DNA of 64,000 nucleotides from the NCBI GenBank assembly GCA_046294735.1, contig JBKBKB010000006.1, forward strand, positions 124,001 to 188,000. The letters are read 5' to 3'. The DNA comes from 34-65-8 sp046294735. Its GTDB lineage: Bacteria; Pseudomonadota; Alphaproteobacteria; Sphingomonadales; Sphingomonadaceae. The notes under the pieces were generated by a model. The model was not told where the DNA came from, did no database searches, and was given only the letters and a program-made list of their open reading frames with translations. Shown here piece by piece: positions 35,650 to 43,628 of the stretch. How positions within the stretch are numbered: the first letter of the stretch is position 1; each line of letters starts with the position of its first letter. The translations under genes and the position numbers were made by a program.

Positions 35650-38271
35650 TCAGGCTCGCAAGCGCTCGATCGCCTGTGCCAGGGCGACATAGAGCTTGCC
35701 CATGTCCGAACTGAGCAAGGTGACACTGACTGCCTTGCCATCGCGGGTCGAAAGCAAGGTGCGCAGCATATTCTCGAAATCGGCGATATAGCGGCTAACA
35801 TTGTCGCGAAAGTCGCTGTCCGCGTCATAAAGCTCGGCAATCTCGCGTGCCTCGGTATTGTCGAGCAGCCGTACGGCGCGGCGGGTAAATATGCCCCGGT
35901 CGCCGCGCAGGTACGCCGTCCATGTGCTGTCGCTGACGTCGGTCGAAAGCACTTTCGCAATATCGATCGCAGTCGAGTTCAGCCCCTCGCTGATGAGGGC
36001 GACACGGCGGGAGAAATCGTTGTTGACCTGTTGCTCGGCCAACTCCCGGGCGCGGGCAACCCGAGTTTCCAGGTTACTGGCCAGTTCGTTCACCCGGACC
36101 AGTTGGTCGCGCATCTGTTGCGTCGCCTCACGCCCAGCCGCTGCTGCCTTGGCGCTGGCTTCCTCCAGAATGGCGAATGCACCCTGGGCATTGTCCGCCA
36201 GCGCCTGCTCGATCGCGACACCCGATTGGGATGCAATCCGCTCGGCAATCGCCTTGACGGCGCCAGCGGTGTTCGCATCGATAGTATTCAGTGCCGCCTG
36301 GGCCTGCCGCTCCAGCAGGGCGATGGCTTCGCGCAGGGTACCGGTTGCCTTGGCCGCAAGCGCGTCCGACTGGTCGTTCGCCTCGCCAAGTGCATCTCGC
36401 ACTCCGGACAAGGTGGCGAGCGTTGCTGCGCTACCTGCTTCGATCTGCCCTTGCAGGGCAAGGATCCGCGCTTCTGTCTCGCCGGTGCGATCCTGCGTGG
36501 CAATTACGTAGGCCGACAAGTCCTCGCCCTTGCGCGCCGCGTCTTCCAGCACACCGCGCAGGTCGGAAGCCTGAACGGACAGGGCCCCGAGGCGGCCCTC
36601 GGCCTCGGCCAGCGCGGCGGGCAGCTGGGTGCGGGTATGATCCGCGCTGGCCTGGATCAATTCGAGCAGGCGCACACTGCCTTCGGTGAGTTCGGCCACG
36701 GCCGTATTGGTGCCATTGAGGACATGGCGGCTTTCGGTCAGTTTCTCGGCGAGGGATGCGATACTGGCGGCCAGCCGGTCCTCGGTTTCCTCCCCAGCTT
36801 CCGCAATCGCCCGCATGTCGGCGCGCAGTTCCCACAATTTCTCCGCCACCGCCTGGCCTTGGCTACCCAGCGCATCGGTCTGGGTCATGAATTCAGCCCG
36901 GCGTTCGGATAGCAGGGTGTCGAGCGCTCCAAGACGCTCTTCCAGGGCAGCAAGGCTGTCCCGCTCCGTCTTTGCCAGGGCCTGCTGCCGCTCGGCAATC
37001 TTGGCGAACAGGCGGGCGTCACGCTCGGCGATGTTTCGGTCGACGTTTTCGGCTTCATGGCGCAAGGCCTCGAGCTTCCGGTTGGCCGACGCCAACGCGG
37101 CCTCGTCGATACCCTTGATTTCCTCGATGGCTGTCAGCAGCCGCTGATGCAGCACATCCACCTGGCCAGCCCAGGCAACGCTGGCCTGCTGCTCTGCGTC
37201 ACGCACGGCCGATGCGATCTGGCCCGCTTCCTCCTGCAAGGCGTTGAGGCGCGCGCGCATGGAGCGCAGGGCTTCCTCCTCGTCTTCATCCAACTTGCTG
37301 CGGGTGCTGGCCAGTTCGTTGGCCAGGCCCTCGGCGCGCCGCCGGAGCGACGCCATGGCCTCGACTTCGCGGCCATCAAGCTCGGCGCGGAAAGTCTCGC
37401 TTTCCGTCCGCAAGGCGTCGAACCGAGCGGCCGCAAGGTCGCCCATCTGGGCAAGTTGCAGTTCGAACGCCGAAATTGCGGCATCGATCCGGGATTGGAG
37501 CGAACCGACCTGGCGCTCGCTGGCCTGACCGAACTGGTTGAGCCGTTCAAAGCCGGAAACCAGTTCTGCGATCTGGCCATGGGCCGTCCGCCCGGCACCG
37601 CCGATGTTGTTGGCAACGTCGCGGGCCGAGTTGGCGATGACGGGCAGGTCGTCGCGCAGGCGGCCCATGTTCTCCAGTGCCGTGGTGCTGACTGACGCGA
37701 TCGCTTCGACCTCGCTGCCGTTGCTGCGGACCAGTGACTGAAGCTGGTCCGCGTGGACCGACAGCCGCTCGCTCGCAACCCGCCCCAGCGATTCCAGGTC
37801 GCGCGACTGTGCGGCCAGAAACTCGCGTGCCAGGCTCAGTTCCCGGTTCACGACGACAAGACGTTCCTCCAACGCAAGCGACTCCTCGCGCAAGGACAGG
37901 GCGACTGTCCCGAACCGTTCCGCCTCACGGCTGCTGTTGCGGGCCAGCAACAGCCAGACAGCCAAGACCAGCAAGGTCGGGACCGACCACTGGACAATGT
38001 GTTCGATCCATTGCGGCGGCGTCCCGCCGGTCAGCAGGGGTTGCCGGTAAGTCCAGCCGTAAAATGCCGTCCACCCGGAAATGGTGATGAACGCCAGGGC
38101 GGGCAGGAGCCAGGTGAACCGGCGCGGTAGTGGAGACGAGACATTCGGCCAGTCCTCGGTTTCTTCGCCAGTACCGGCAGCGGGGACGACATCCACCGCA
38201 TCATCGGCTGCCACACCGGCTGTTTCCGGCTGCTCTGGCCCTATGGCCCTGATCCGTGATCCCCCGCTCAT
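35650..38271 (-). CDS. Large membrane-anchored coiled-coil protein of unknown function
   Basis: An 873-residue protein. After an acidic N-terminus, two hydrophobic segments (about residues 53-71 and 94-110) anchor it. Residues about 115-760 are almost entirely heptad-like helix rich in Ala, Glu, Arg and Gln, with few prolines. A distinct C-terminal domain (about 765-873) includes DFSRRVALISEGLNSTAIDI, YLRGDRGIFTRRAVRLLD and DNVSRYIADFENML; I recall this segment as conserved across alphaproteobacteria in proteins sometimes labelled 'kinesin-like', with no known role. It is divergent from the pseudo-Hpt gene at 38346 (74 bp). A structural or localisation role is conjecture. Confidence 0.75.
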   Translation of the reverse strand: MSGGSRIRAIGPEQPETAGVAADDAVDVVPAAGTGEETEDWPNVSSPLPRRFTWLLPALAFITISGWTAFYGWTYRQPLLTGGTPPQWIEHIVQWSVPTLLVLAVWLLLARNSSREAERFGTVALSLREESLALEERLVVVNRELSLAREFLAAQSRDLESLGRVASERLSVHADQLQSLVRSNGSEVEAIASVSTTALENMGRLRDDLPVIANSARDVANNIGGAGRTAHGQIAELVSGFERLNQFGQASERQVGSLQSRIDAAISAFELQLAQMGDLAAARFDALRTESETFRAELDGREVEAMASLRRRAEGLANELASTRSKLDEDEEEALRSMRARLNALQEEAGQIASAVRDAEQQASVAWAGQVDVLHQRLLTAIEEIKGIDEAALASANRKLEALRHEAENVDRNIAERDARLFAKIAERQQALAKTERDSLAALEERLGALDTLLSERRAEFMTQTDALGSQGQAVAEKLWELRADMRAIAEAGEETEDRLAASIASLAEKLTESRHVLNGTNTAVAELTEGSVRLLELIQASADHTRTQLPAALAEAEGRLGALSVQASDLRGVLEDAARKGEDLSAYVIATQDRTGETEARILALQGQIEAGSAATLATLSGVRDALGEANDQSDALAAKATGTLREAIALLERQAQAALNTIDANTAGAVKAIAERIASQSGVAIEQALADNAQGAFAILEEASAKAAAAGREATQQMRDQLVRVNELASNLETRVARARELAEQQVNNDFSRRVALISEGLNSTAIDIAKVLSTDVSDSTWTAYLRGDRGIFTRRAVRLLDNTEAREIAELYDADSDFRDNVSRYIADFENMLRTLLSTRDGKAVSVTLLSSDMGKLYVALAQAIERLRA

Positions 38272-38345
38272 AAGGGAGAATCTACCACGTTTCGAACCAT
38301 GTTAAACCCCGTCTTAACCTCGATGGGCTTACTGCCCGTTCAGCG

Positions 38346-38654
38346 ATGCTTTTTGACAACGGTTCCCTTGATGCCACGCTGGCGGCAGCTGCCGGTGACG
38401 ACCCGTCCCTGCTGGCCGAATTGCGCGGTGCGTTCGTCGAAAGCGTGGCGCGCCAACTGGACCTGCTGAAGCGCGCGCGGTGCGATGGAAACTGGATCGT
38501 TGCCGCCATGCGCCTGAAGGGTCTGGCCGCATCGTTTCACGCTGAAGAACTGATCGGTCTGGCGGATGAAGCCCTGGCCAGCGCACCTGGCGATCCGGTC
38601 ATCCTGCGCCGGATCGAGGCGTTCCTGACCGCATTTGTCGCACGAGGCACCTGA
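38346..38654 (+). CDS. Hpt-domain-like protein lacking the phospho-accepting histidine
   Basis: A 102-residue helical protein. The segment FVESVARQLDLLKRARCDG followed by AAMRLKGLAASFHAEEL aligns with the Hpt signature AHxLKGxxxxxGAxxL, but the phosphorylated histidine position is Met55 (codon ATG at 38508-38510). The neighbouring Lys-Gly is kept. It may therefore bind a partner receiver or kinase without passing phosphate. His65 is nearby but not at the expected helix position. It begins a plus-strand set of four genes ending in a histidine kinase with a similar loss. RBS is weak. Confidence 0.7.
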   Translation: MLFDNGSLDATLAAAAGDDPSLLAELRGAFVESVARQLDLLKRARCDGNWIVAAMRLKGLAASFHAEELIGLADEALASAPGDPVILRRIEAFLTAFVARGT

Positions 38655-38692
38655 CCGTCCGCTTGGCTTGAACGGGGGATAGGCCTAGACGT

Positions 38693-39916
38693 ATGAGATC
38701 GTGCGTCGAGGAAATCCGCTTGCTGGTCGCCCTTCTGTCCTGCCTGGAACCCGCCGAAGACGGTGCGACCTGTCCGCGCGCTTTCCTCCAGCTGGCTGGC
38801 CGGACGGTGATCCGCTGGCAGGCCGGTCTGGCGCTTGAGCTGGGGTGCGAACGGATTATCTGCCTGGCGAATGGATTGCCCCCTGAGCTGGTTGAAGTTC
38901 AGCACCGTGTCGAGCGGGCAGGGCGCAGGTTTCATGTGGTCACGGGTCGGCAAGCTCTGCATGGCCTGATTGCGGGTGCGGATGAGATCATTGCACTGGC
39001 AGACGGTGTCCTGCCCGACCGTGCGCTGCTGCTCGAATTGACTGGGGACCGGGCGGGTGTGGTGACCATGCCGGCAGAACAGGGCCTGGCGGCCGGATTC
39101 GAACGGCTTGACCGGGACGATACATGGGCCGGCCTGGTCCGCTGCAGCGGGTCCGATCTGGAGCGACTGGCTGACTTGCCGCCCGATATCGACCCGCTGT
39201 CCGCGCTGATGCGGTCCGCACTGCAGGCGGGCAGGCCCCGGCTGGCATTGTCGGCCGCCCTGCTTTTCGAGGGTCGCTGGCTCCTGATTCGCAGCAGTTC
39301 GCAGGCGCGCGAGGCCGGACAACGGTTTTCGACCGCCCGCTTACAGCCCAGCCGCTGGGTTGCTCCGGCGAACGCGGTGATCGATCGCCTCATAAAGGCC
39401 CGGGCCGAAGTCTTGCTGCGGCGGGTGGACACGCTCGGGTGGCTGACCGGAGGCACCATTGTGGCCATGGTAGCGGCCGTCCTGCTTGGGATTTCTGGCT
39501 ATCTGGCCGCTGCGCTGGCGATGTTGACCGCAGGGTCGGCTTTGGATCGGGCAAGGCGTTCACTCGCACTGCTTCAATCGGACCCGGGCGATGCAAGCGG
39601 TAAGATGGCCCGGGGCTCGGTGATGGGGGTGGGGCTTGATCTGGCCGCTCTTGGGGTAGTTGGGGGCGCCTTGGATACAGCCGGGCTGGTCAGCGGCGTC
39701 TTTGCCGTTGCCGTCCTGTTTGCGGTAACCCGGCTCGCCACGGTGCTGAACCAGGGCAATCTGGCCCGCGCCGCTGGCGACCGCATCGCCTTGTTCGGCG
39801 CGATGGCGATTGCTGCTGCCTATGGATACCTCGTTCCGGCCGTGCAGATCGCCGCTCTGTTTGTGCTGGCCGCCCTGTTGTTAGAGGCTGGGCGCGATAG
39901 GCTAACCGGGGCTTAA
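38693..39916 (+). CDS. Unknown protein: soluble alpha/beta N-terminal domain plus C-terminal membrane domain
   Basis: A 407-residue protein I do not recognise. Residues about 1-225 form a soluble alpha/beta region in which AGRTVIRWQAGLALELGCER followed by IICLANGLPPELVEV faintly recalls the start of nucleotidyltransferases (GlmU/IspD-like); the usual GxGxR nucleotide loop is not seen. From about residue 245 there are five or six hydrophobic helices in pairs. The CDP-alcohol phosphotransferase signature was looked for and is not present. It lies 38 bp after the pseudo-Hpt gene and 24 bp before the next gene, so an operon is likely. Confidence 0.6.
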   Translation: MRSCVEEIRLLVALLSCLEPAEDGATCPRAFLQLAGRTVIRWQAGLALELGCERIICLANGLPPELVEVQHRVERAGRRFHVVTGRQALHGLIAGADEIIALADGVLPDRALLLELTGDRAGVVTMPAEQGLAAGFERLDRDDTWAGLVRCSGSDLERLADLPPDIDPLSALMRSALQAGRPRLALSAALLFEGRWLLIRSSSQAREAGQRFSTARLQPSRWVAPANAVIDRLIKARAEVLLRRVDTLGWLTGGTIVAMVAAVLLGISGYLAAALAMLTAGSALDRARRSLALLQSDPGDASGKMARGSVMGVGLDLAALGVVGGALDTAGLVSGVFAVAVLFAVTRLATVLNQGNLARAAGDRIALFGAMAIAAAYGYLVPAVQIAALFVLAALLLEAGRDRLTGA

Positions 39917-39940
39917 CCACAGACGCGCTATGGCCCGAGG

Positions 39941-40897
39941 ATGAGCGACGCTCCACCCACTCCTGCAGAAGAAATGCCGGTCGAAGCCGTGCTGCGCGAA
40001 GAGCTGGCACGTGGCGATATCGTGCTTGGGACAATTGGCCCGATCCTGGGGCATTTGCTGGCTCAGGCCGATCACTCCCTGTTCAACGACGAGGTGGTTG
40101 CGCGCATTCGCGGTATGACCCGCCATGTCGCCCGGCAACTGCTGGCAGCAGGGCAGGACGCCGCTGGCGAAAGCGAGCAAGTCGATCCGGCAGCGGAAGC
40201 GCGGCTGGCCGGTGTTCTCGCGGGCAATGTGCATTTTCTCATTCATTGCCATGCGCTTGCGCTGGAGGCGCAACTGGCGCGGCAGATCGAGCAGCGGTCC
40301 GGCATTGATCCCGTCCTTTCGCCGCTGATGCAGGCCTTGATCGCTTCGGATGACGCTGCGACAGCGAGCACGGCCATGGCTGCTCTGGCCGCTCAGGCGC
40401 GGTTTATGCAGTATCAGCGGCGGATGGAATTGCCGCTTGCCGAGTTGCCCGGCGACCTGTTCCATCAGGCCATGACCGCGTGGCGCGCTGACCCGGTTGC
40501 GGGCGGAGCCGAACAGACGGCCGCAGCCGAGCAAAAACTGCGGGCAGCATATGATGAAGGGGGCAGCCGGCTGGGCCTGCTGTCGCGGCTGGTCTCGGGG
40601 CTGGGCAATGGGGTAACCGCTGCTCTCTCGGTTAGCCATGCCGGGTCTGCGCTTTTCCTCTCGGGGCTGGCAGTCGCTGCGCGGCAGGAACGCGATCTTA
40701 CCGCGATTGCCACCAATGACAGCCAGCTGGCACGGCTGGCGCTGGCCCTGCGGGCCGCAGGTCTCAAGCCTAAAGAGGTGGAGGAGCAGTTTCTCTATCT
40801 CCACCCCGATGTGGCCTTGCCCGAGGGATTCGAGTTCATGCGCGCGGACCGGGCAGCAGGACTGCTGTCGGCCTCTGGCCGACGGGTCGCGGGCTGA
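39941..40897 (+). CDS. Hypothetical all-helical protein
   Basis: A 318-residue, Ala/Leu-rich, predominantly helical protein without signal peptide. One moderately hydrophobic stretch (about 225-247, AALSVSHAGSALFLSGLAVAA) could be buried rather than membrane-spanning. I see no catalytic motif; a distant likeness to DUF2336-type helical repeat proteins cannot be excluded. It ends 3 bp before the histidine kinase gene, which suggests they are translated together and may form a complex. The ribosome site is CCCGAGG before ATG 39941. Confidence 0.6.
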   Translation: MSDAPPTPAEEMPVEAVLREELARGDIVLGTIGPILGHLLAQADHSLFNDEVVARIRGMTRHVARQLLAAGQDAAGESEQVDPAAEARLAGVLAGNVHFLIHCHALALEAQLARQIEQRSGIDPVLSPLMQALIASDDAATASTAMAALAAQARFMQYQRRMELPLAELPGDLFHQAMTAWRADPVAGGAEQTAAAEQKLRAAYDEGGSRLGLLSRLVSGLGNGVTAALSVSHAGSALFLSGLAVAARQERDLTAIATNDSQLARLALALRAAGLKPKEVEEQFLYLHPDVALPEGFEFMRADRAAGLLSASGRRVAG

Positions 40898-40900
40898 GCG

Positions 40901-42298
40901 ATGGCTGCCAGTCCGCCCGCAGCGCTCGCTTATGCGCGCACCGATCCGGATGATCGCCTGATCGAAGCGGACGAACCGCTGGCCGGCCTGCAACTGCGGT
41001 GCGGCGGGGAAATACCCGGAACGGTCGCCATTCCCGAATTGCTCGCCCTGGTGCGAAAGTCGCGCCAGTACGGCCTGCGCCTTGCGCGGCTGATCGGTGC
41101 ACTTGATGGTGACGAGCGGATCGAAGCCTGGGTCGAAATCGCTCCTGTTATGGGCCATCCGCAGGGCGGTTGCGAGATCACGGTGGCAAGCTGGCAAGCG
41201 AGTCCGCTGGCGCCCGAAAGCGATCAGGTTGCCGCGCGCCGACGGCTTGAGATCGACCGCGTGACTGCTGAACTTTCGGCCCGGCTCGATCCGGGGCAAC
41301 GGCTGCTGGCGGTTGAGTCCGATGCTCCTGATCTTGCCGAGGCGGCCAAAGTGCTGCGGGCCGGGATCGGCAGGCCGTGGACCGATTTCGTCGACCTGGC
41401 CCAGAACAGTCATCGCCAGCCACTGCACTGGCGACTGCTCGATGGGGCACGCTGTTCCCTGCCGGGTTCGCAGCGCGAATGGACTGCATCGCTGGTGCCG
41501 CTGGGGCGCCCGATGGCGGGCAGCGCCGGGTTCGAGCTCTACCTGGTCGCTGATCGGCCACTGGCGCGCCAGCACAAGACGCAGCCGGCTCCCTCAGCGA
41601 GCAGCGAGCACCGGATCGGGCGGGAACTGTCGCCAGTGCTGCGCAAGCCGATTGCGCGGATCATTGCCAATGCGGAAACGATCCGGTCCCGCCTCGCCGG
41701 CCCCCTAGGTGACGAATACAGCCAGTACGCAGCCGATATCGCTTCGGCAGGGCAGCATCTGCTGTCCCTGCTGGATGATCTCAGCGATCTGGAAGTGGTT
41801 GAATCCGAGGGGTTCTCGACCGCCCCGGACCGGATCGACCTTATAGACATTGCCAAGCGCGCCACCGGGATCCTCGGGGTGCGCGCAAGGGAACGCCAGA
41901 TTACCCTGGAGATAGAGGGCGGGACCGCGCCAGTCCTGGCCATCGGCGAATTTCGCCGGGCGTTGCAGGTGCTGCTCAACCTGATTGGCAACGCGATCCG
42001 GTATTCCCCGGTGGGATCGACCGTCACCGTTTCGCTGGCGGGACAAGGCGACCGGTCTCTGGTCACGGTTGCCGACACCGGACCCGGCCTGTCGGCTGAA
42101 CAGCAGGAAGCGGTCTTCCGCAAGTTCGAACGGCTGGGGCGCAGCGGTGACGGCGGATCGGGCCTGGGCCTGTACATCTCGCGCCGCCTCGCCCTTGCGA
42201 TGGGGGGCGACCTGTCGGTCGAAAGCCAGCCGGGCGAGGGTGCCCGCTTTACCCTGGCACTCCCCGCCCTGCCAGATGGTCGCAAAAAGCCGCGTTAA
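40901..42298 (+). CDS. Sensor histidine kinase-like protein with Pro in place of the H-box histidine
   Basis: A 465-residue cytosolic protein without membrane segments. Residues about 1-225 hold a sensor region of PAS-like length. The dimerisation helix reads RELSPVLRKPIARIIANAET; by comparison with SHELRTPL, the phospho-accepting His is Pro245 (codon CCA at 41633-41635). The ATPase domain is intact: N-box NLIGNAIRYSP, G1 DTGPGLS, F-box VFRKFERLG, and G2 GSGLGLYISRRLA. It should bind ATP but cannot autophosphorylate at the usual site. It is last in the set that begins with the pseudo-Hpt gene and converges with gltA 6 bp away. Confidence 0.8.
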   Translation: MAASPPAALAYARTDPDDRLIEADEPLAGLQLRCGGEIPGTVAIPELLALVRKSRQYGLRLARLIGALDGDERIEAWVEIAPVMGHPQGGCEITVASWQASPLAPESDQVAARRRLEIDRVTAELSARLDPGQRLLAVESDAPDLAEAAKVLRAGIGRPWTDFVDLAQNSHRQPLHWRLLDGARCSLPGSQREWTASLVPLGRPMAGSAGFELYLVADRPLARQHKTQPAPSASSEHRIGRELSPVLRKPIARIIANAETIRSRLAGPLGDEYSQYAADIASAGQHLLSLLDDLSDLEVVESEGFSTAPDRIDLIDIAKRATGILGVRARERQITLEIEGGTAPVLAIGEFRRALQVLLNLIGNAIRYSPVGSTVTVSLAGQGDRSLVTVADTGPGLSAEQQEAVFRKFERLGRSGDGGSGLGLYISRRLALAMGGDLSVESQPGEGARFTLALPALPDGRKKPR

Positions 42299-42303
42299 CC
42301 AGC

Positions 42304-43590
42304 CTACCGCTGGCTGATGGGCACGTAATCGCGCTCGGTCGGGCCGGTGTAGAGCTGGCGCGGGCGGCCGATCTTCTGGCCGGGATCCGAGATCATTTCG
42401 TTCCACTGCGCCACCCAGCCCACGGTGCGGGCGAGAGCGAACAAGGCGGTGAACATGGTGGTCGGGAAGCCGATCGCCGAGAGGATGATACCCGAATAGA
42501 AGTCGACGTTGGGGAACAGCTTCTTTTCAGCGAAGTAGGGATCGCTGAGGGCGATTTCCTCCAGCCGGAGCGCGGTTTCGAACACCGGGTCGGACACTTT
42601 GAGCGCGTCGAACACCTCGCGCACGGTTTTCTGCATCACCGTCGCGCGCGGGTCGTAATTTTTGTACACGCGGTGGCCGAAGCCCATCAGGCGGAACAGA
42701 TCGTTCTTGTCCTTGGCGCGGTCGATGTAATGCTGGATCCGGTCCGGCGTGCCGATTTCCTGCAGCATGTTGAGCGCCGCTTCGTTCGCCCCGCCATGCG
42801 CCGGGCCCCACAGACAGGCGATCCCGGCTGCGATGCAGGCGAACGGGTTGGCCCCCGATGATCCGGCCAGGCGGACGGTCGAGGTCGAGGCGTTCTGCTC
42901 GTGATCGGCATGGAGGATGAATATGCGGTCCATCGCCCGTTCGACCGCCGGGTGCAGTTCGTATTCCTCAGCCGGAACCCCGAAGGTCATGCGCAGGAAG
43001 TTGCCAGTATAGCTCAGGTCGTTCTTGGGATAAAGGAACGGCTGACCGACCGAATACTTGTATGCCATCGCCGCGATGGTCGGCATTTTGGCAATCAGCC
43101 GGTGGCTCGAAATCTTGCGGTGGTTCGGATCGGAGATATCGGTGCTGTCGTGATAGAAAGCCGATAGCGCCCCTACCACGCCGCACATGATCGCCATCGG
43201 GTGCGCATCGCGCCGGAACCCTCGGTAGAACGTCGCGAGCTGCTCATGCAGCATGGTATGGCGGGTGATGGTGTTCTCGAAGTCAGACAGTTCGTCTGCG
43301 CTGGGCAGTTCGCCGTTCAGCAGCAGGTAGCTGACTTCCATGAAGCTCGAATGCTCTGCCAGCTGGCCGATCGGATAGCCGCGGTGAAGCAGGACGCCTT
43401 CTTCACCATCGATGTAGGTCAGCGCGCTCTCGCAACTGGCCGTCGAGGTAAAGCCCGGATCGAAGGTGAAGGCGCCGGTTGCGGCATACATCTTACGGAT
43501 GTCGACTACATCCGGCCCAACACTGCCTTCGAGGACCGGAAATTCGTGCGTGTTTCCGTCCAGCTCGAGTTTCGCCAGTTTGTCCGCCAA
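42304..43590 (-). CDS. gltA: Citrate synthase
   Basis: A 428-residue hexameric (type II) citrate synthase, the entry enzyme of the TCA cycle. Catalytic motifs are the His in the segment ILHADHEQNASTSTVRLAGS, GPAHGGANEAALNML with the second His, and GFGHRVYKNYDPRA. The C-terminus carries RQLYTGPTERDYVPISQR, typical of proteobacterial GltA. It lies 38 bp downstream of gltX on the same strand and has its own TCTCC-complement (GGAGA) ribosome site. Confidence 0.97.
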   Translation of the reverse strand: MADKLAKLELDGNTHEFPVLEGSVGPDVVDIRKMYAATGAFTFDPGFTSTASCESALTYIDGEEGVLLHRGYPIGQLAEHSSFMEVSYLLLNGELPSADELSDFENTITRHTMLHEQLATFYRGFRRDAHPMAIMCGVVGALSAFYHDSTDISDPNHRKISSHRLIAKMPTIAAMAYKYSVGQPFLYPKNDLSYTGNFLRMTFGVPAEEYELHPAVERAMDRIFILHADHEQNASTSTVRLAGSSGANPFACIAAGIACLWGPAHGGANEAALNMLQEIGTPDRIQHYIDRAKDKNDLFRLMGFGHRVYKNYDPRATVMQKTVREVFDALKVSDPVFETALRLEEIALSDPYFAEKKLFPNVDFYSGIILSAIGFPTTMFTALFALARTVGWVAQWNEMISDPGQKIGRPRQLYTGPTERDYVPISQR

Positions 43591-43628
43591 GTTGCTTCTC
43601 CTTTATTCCCCTGTTCGCCGCACCCCGA

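Noticed and set aside
39902..41575. A 557-codon open frame opposite the unknown and kinase genes
   Set aside because: It spans two coding genes and their junction, has no ribosome site or motif, and the plus-strand frames show normal protein composition and kinase motifs.
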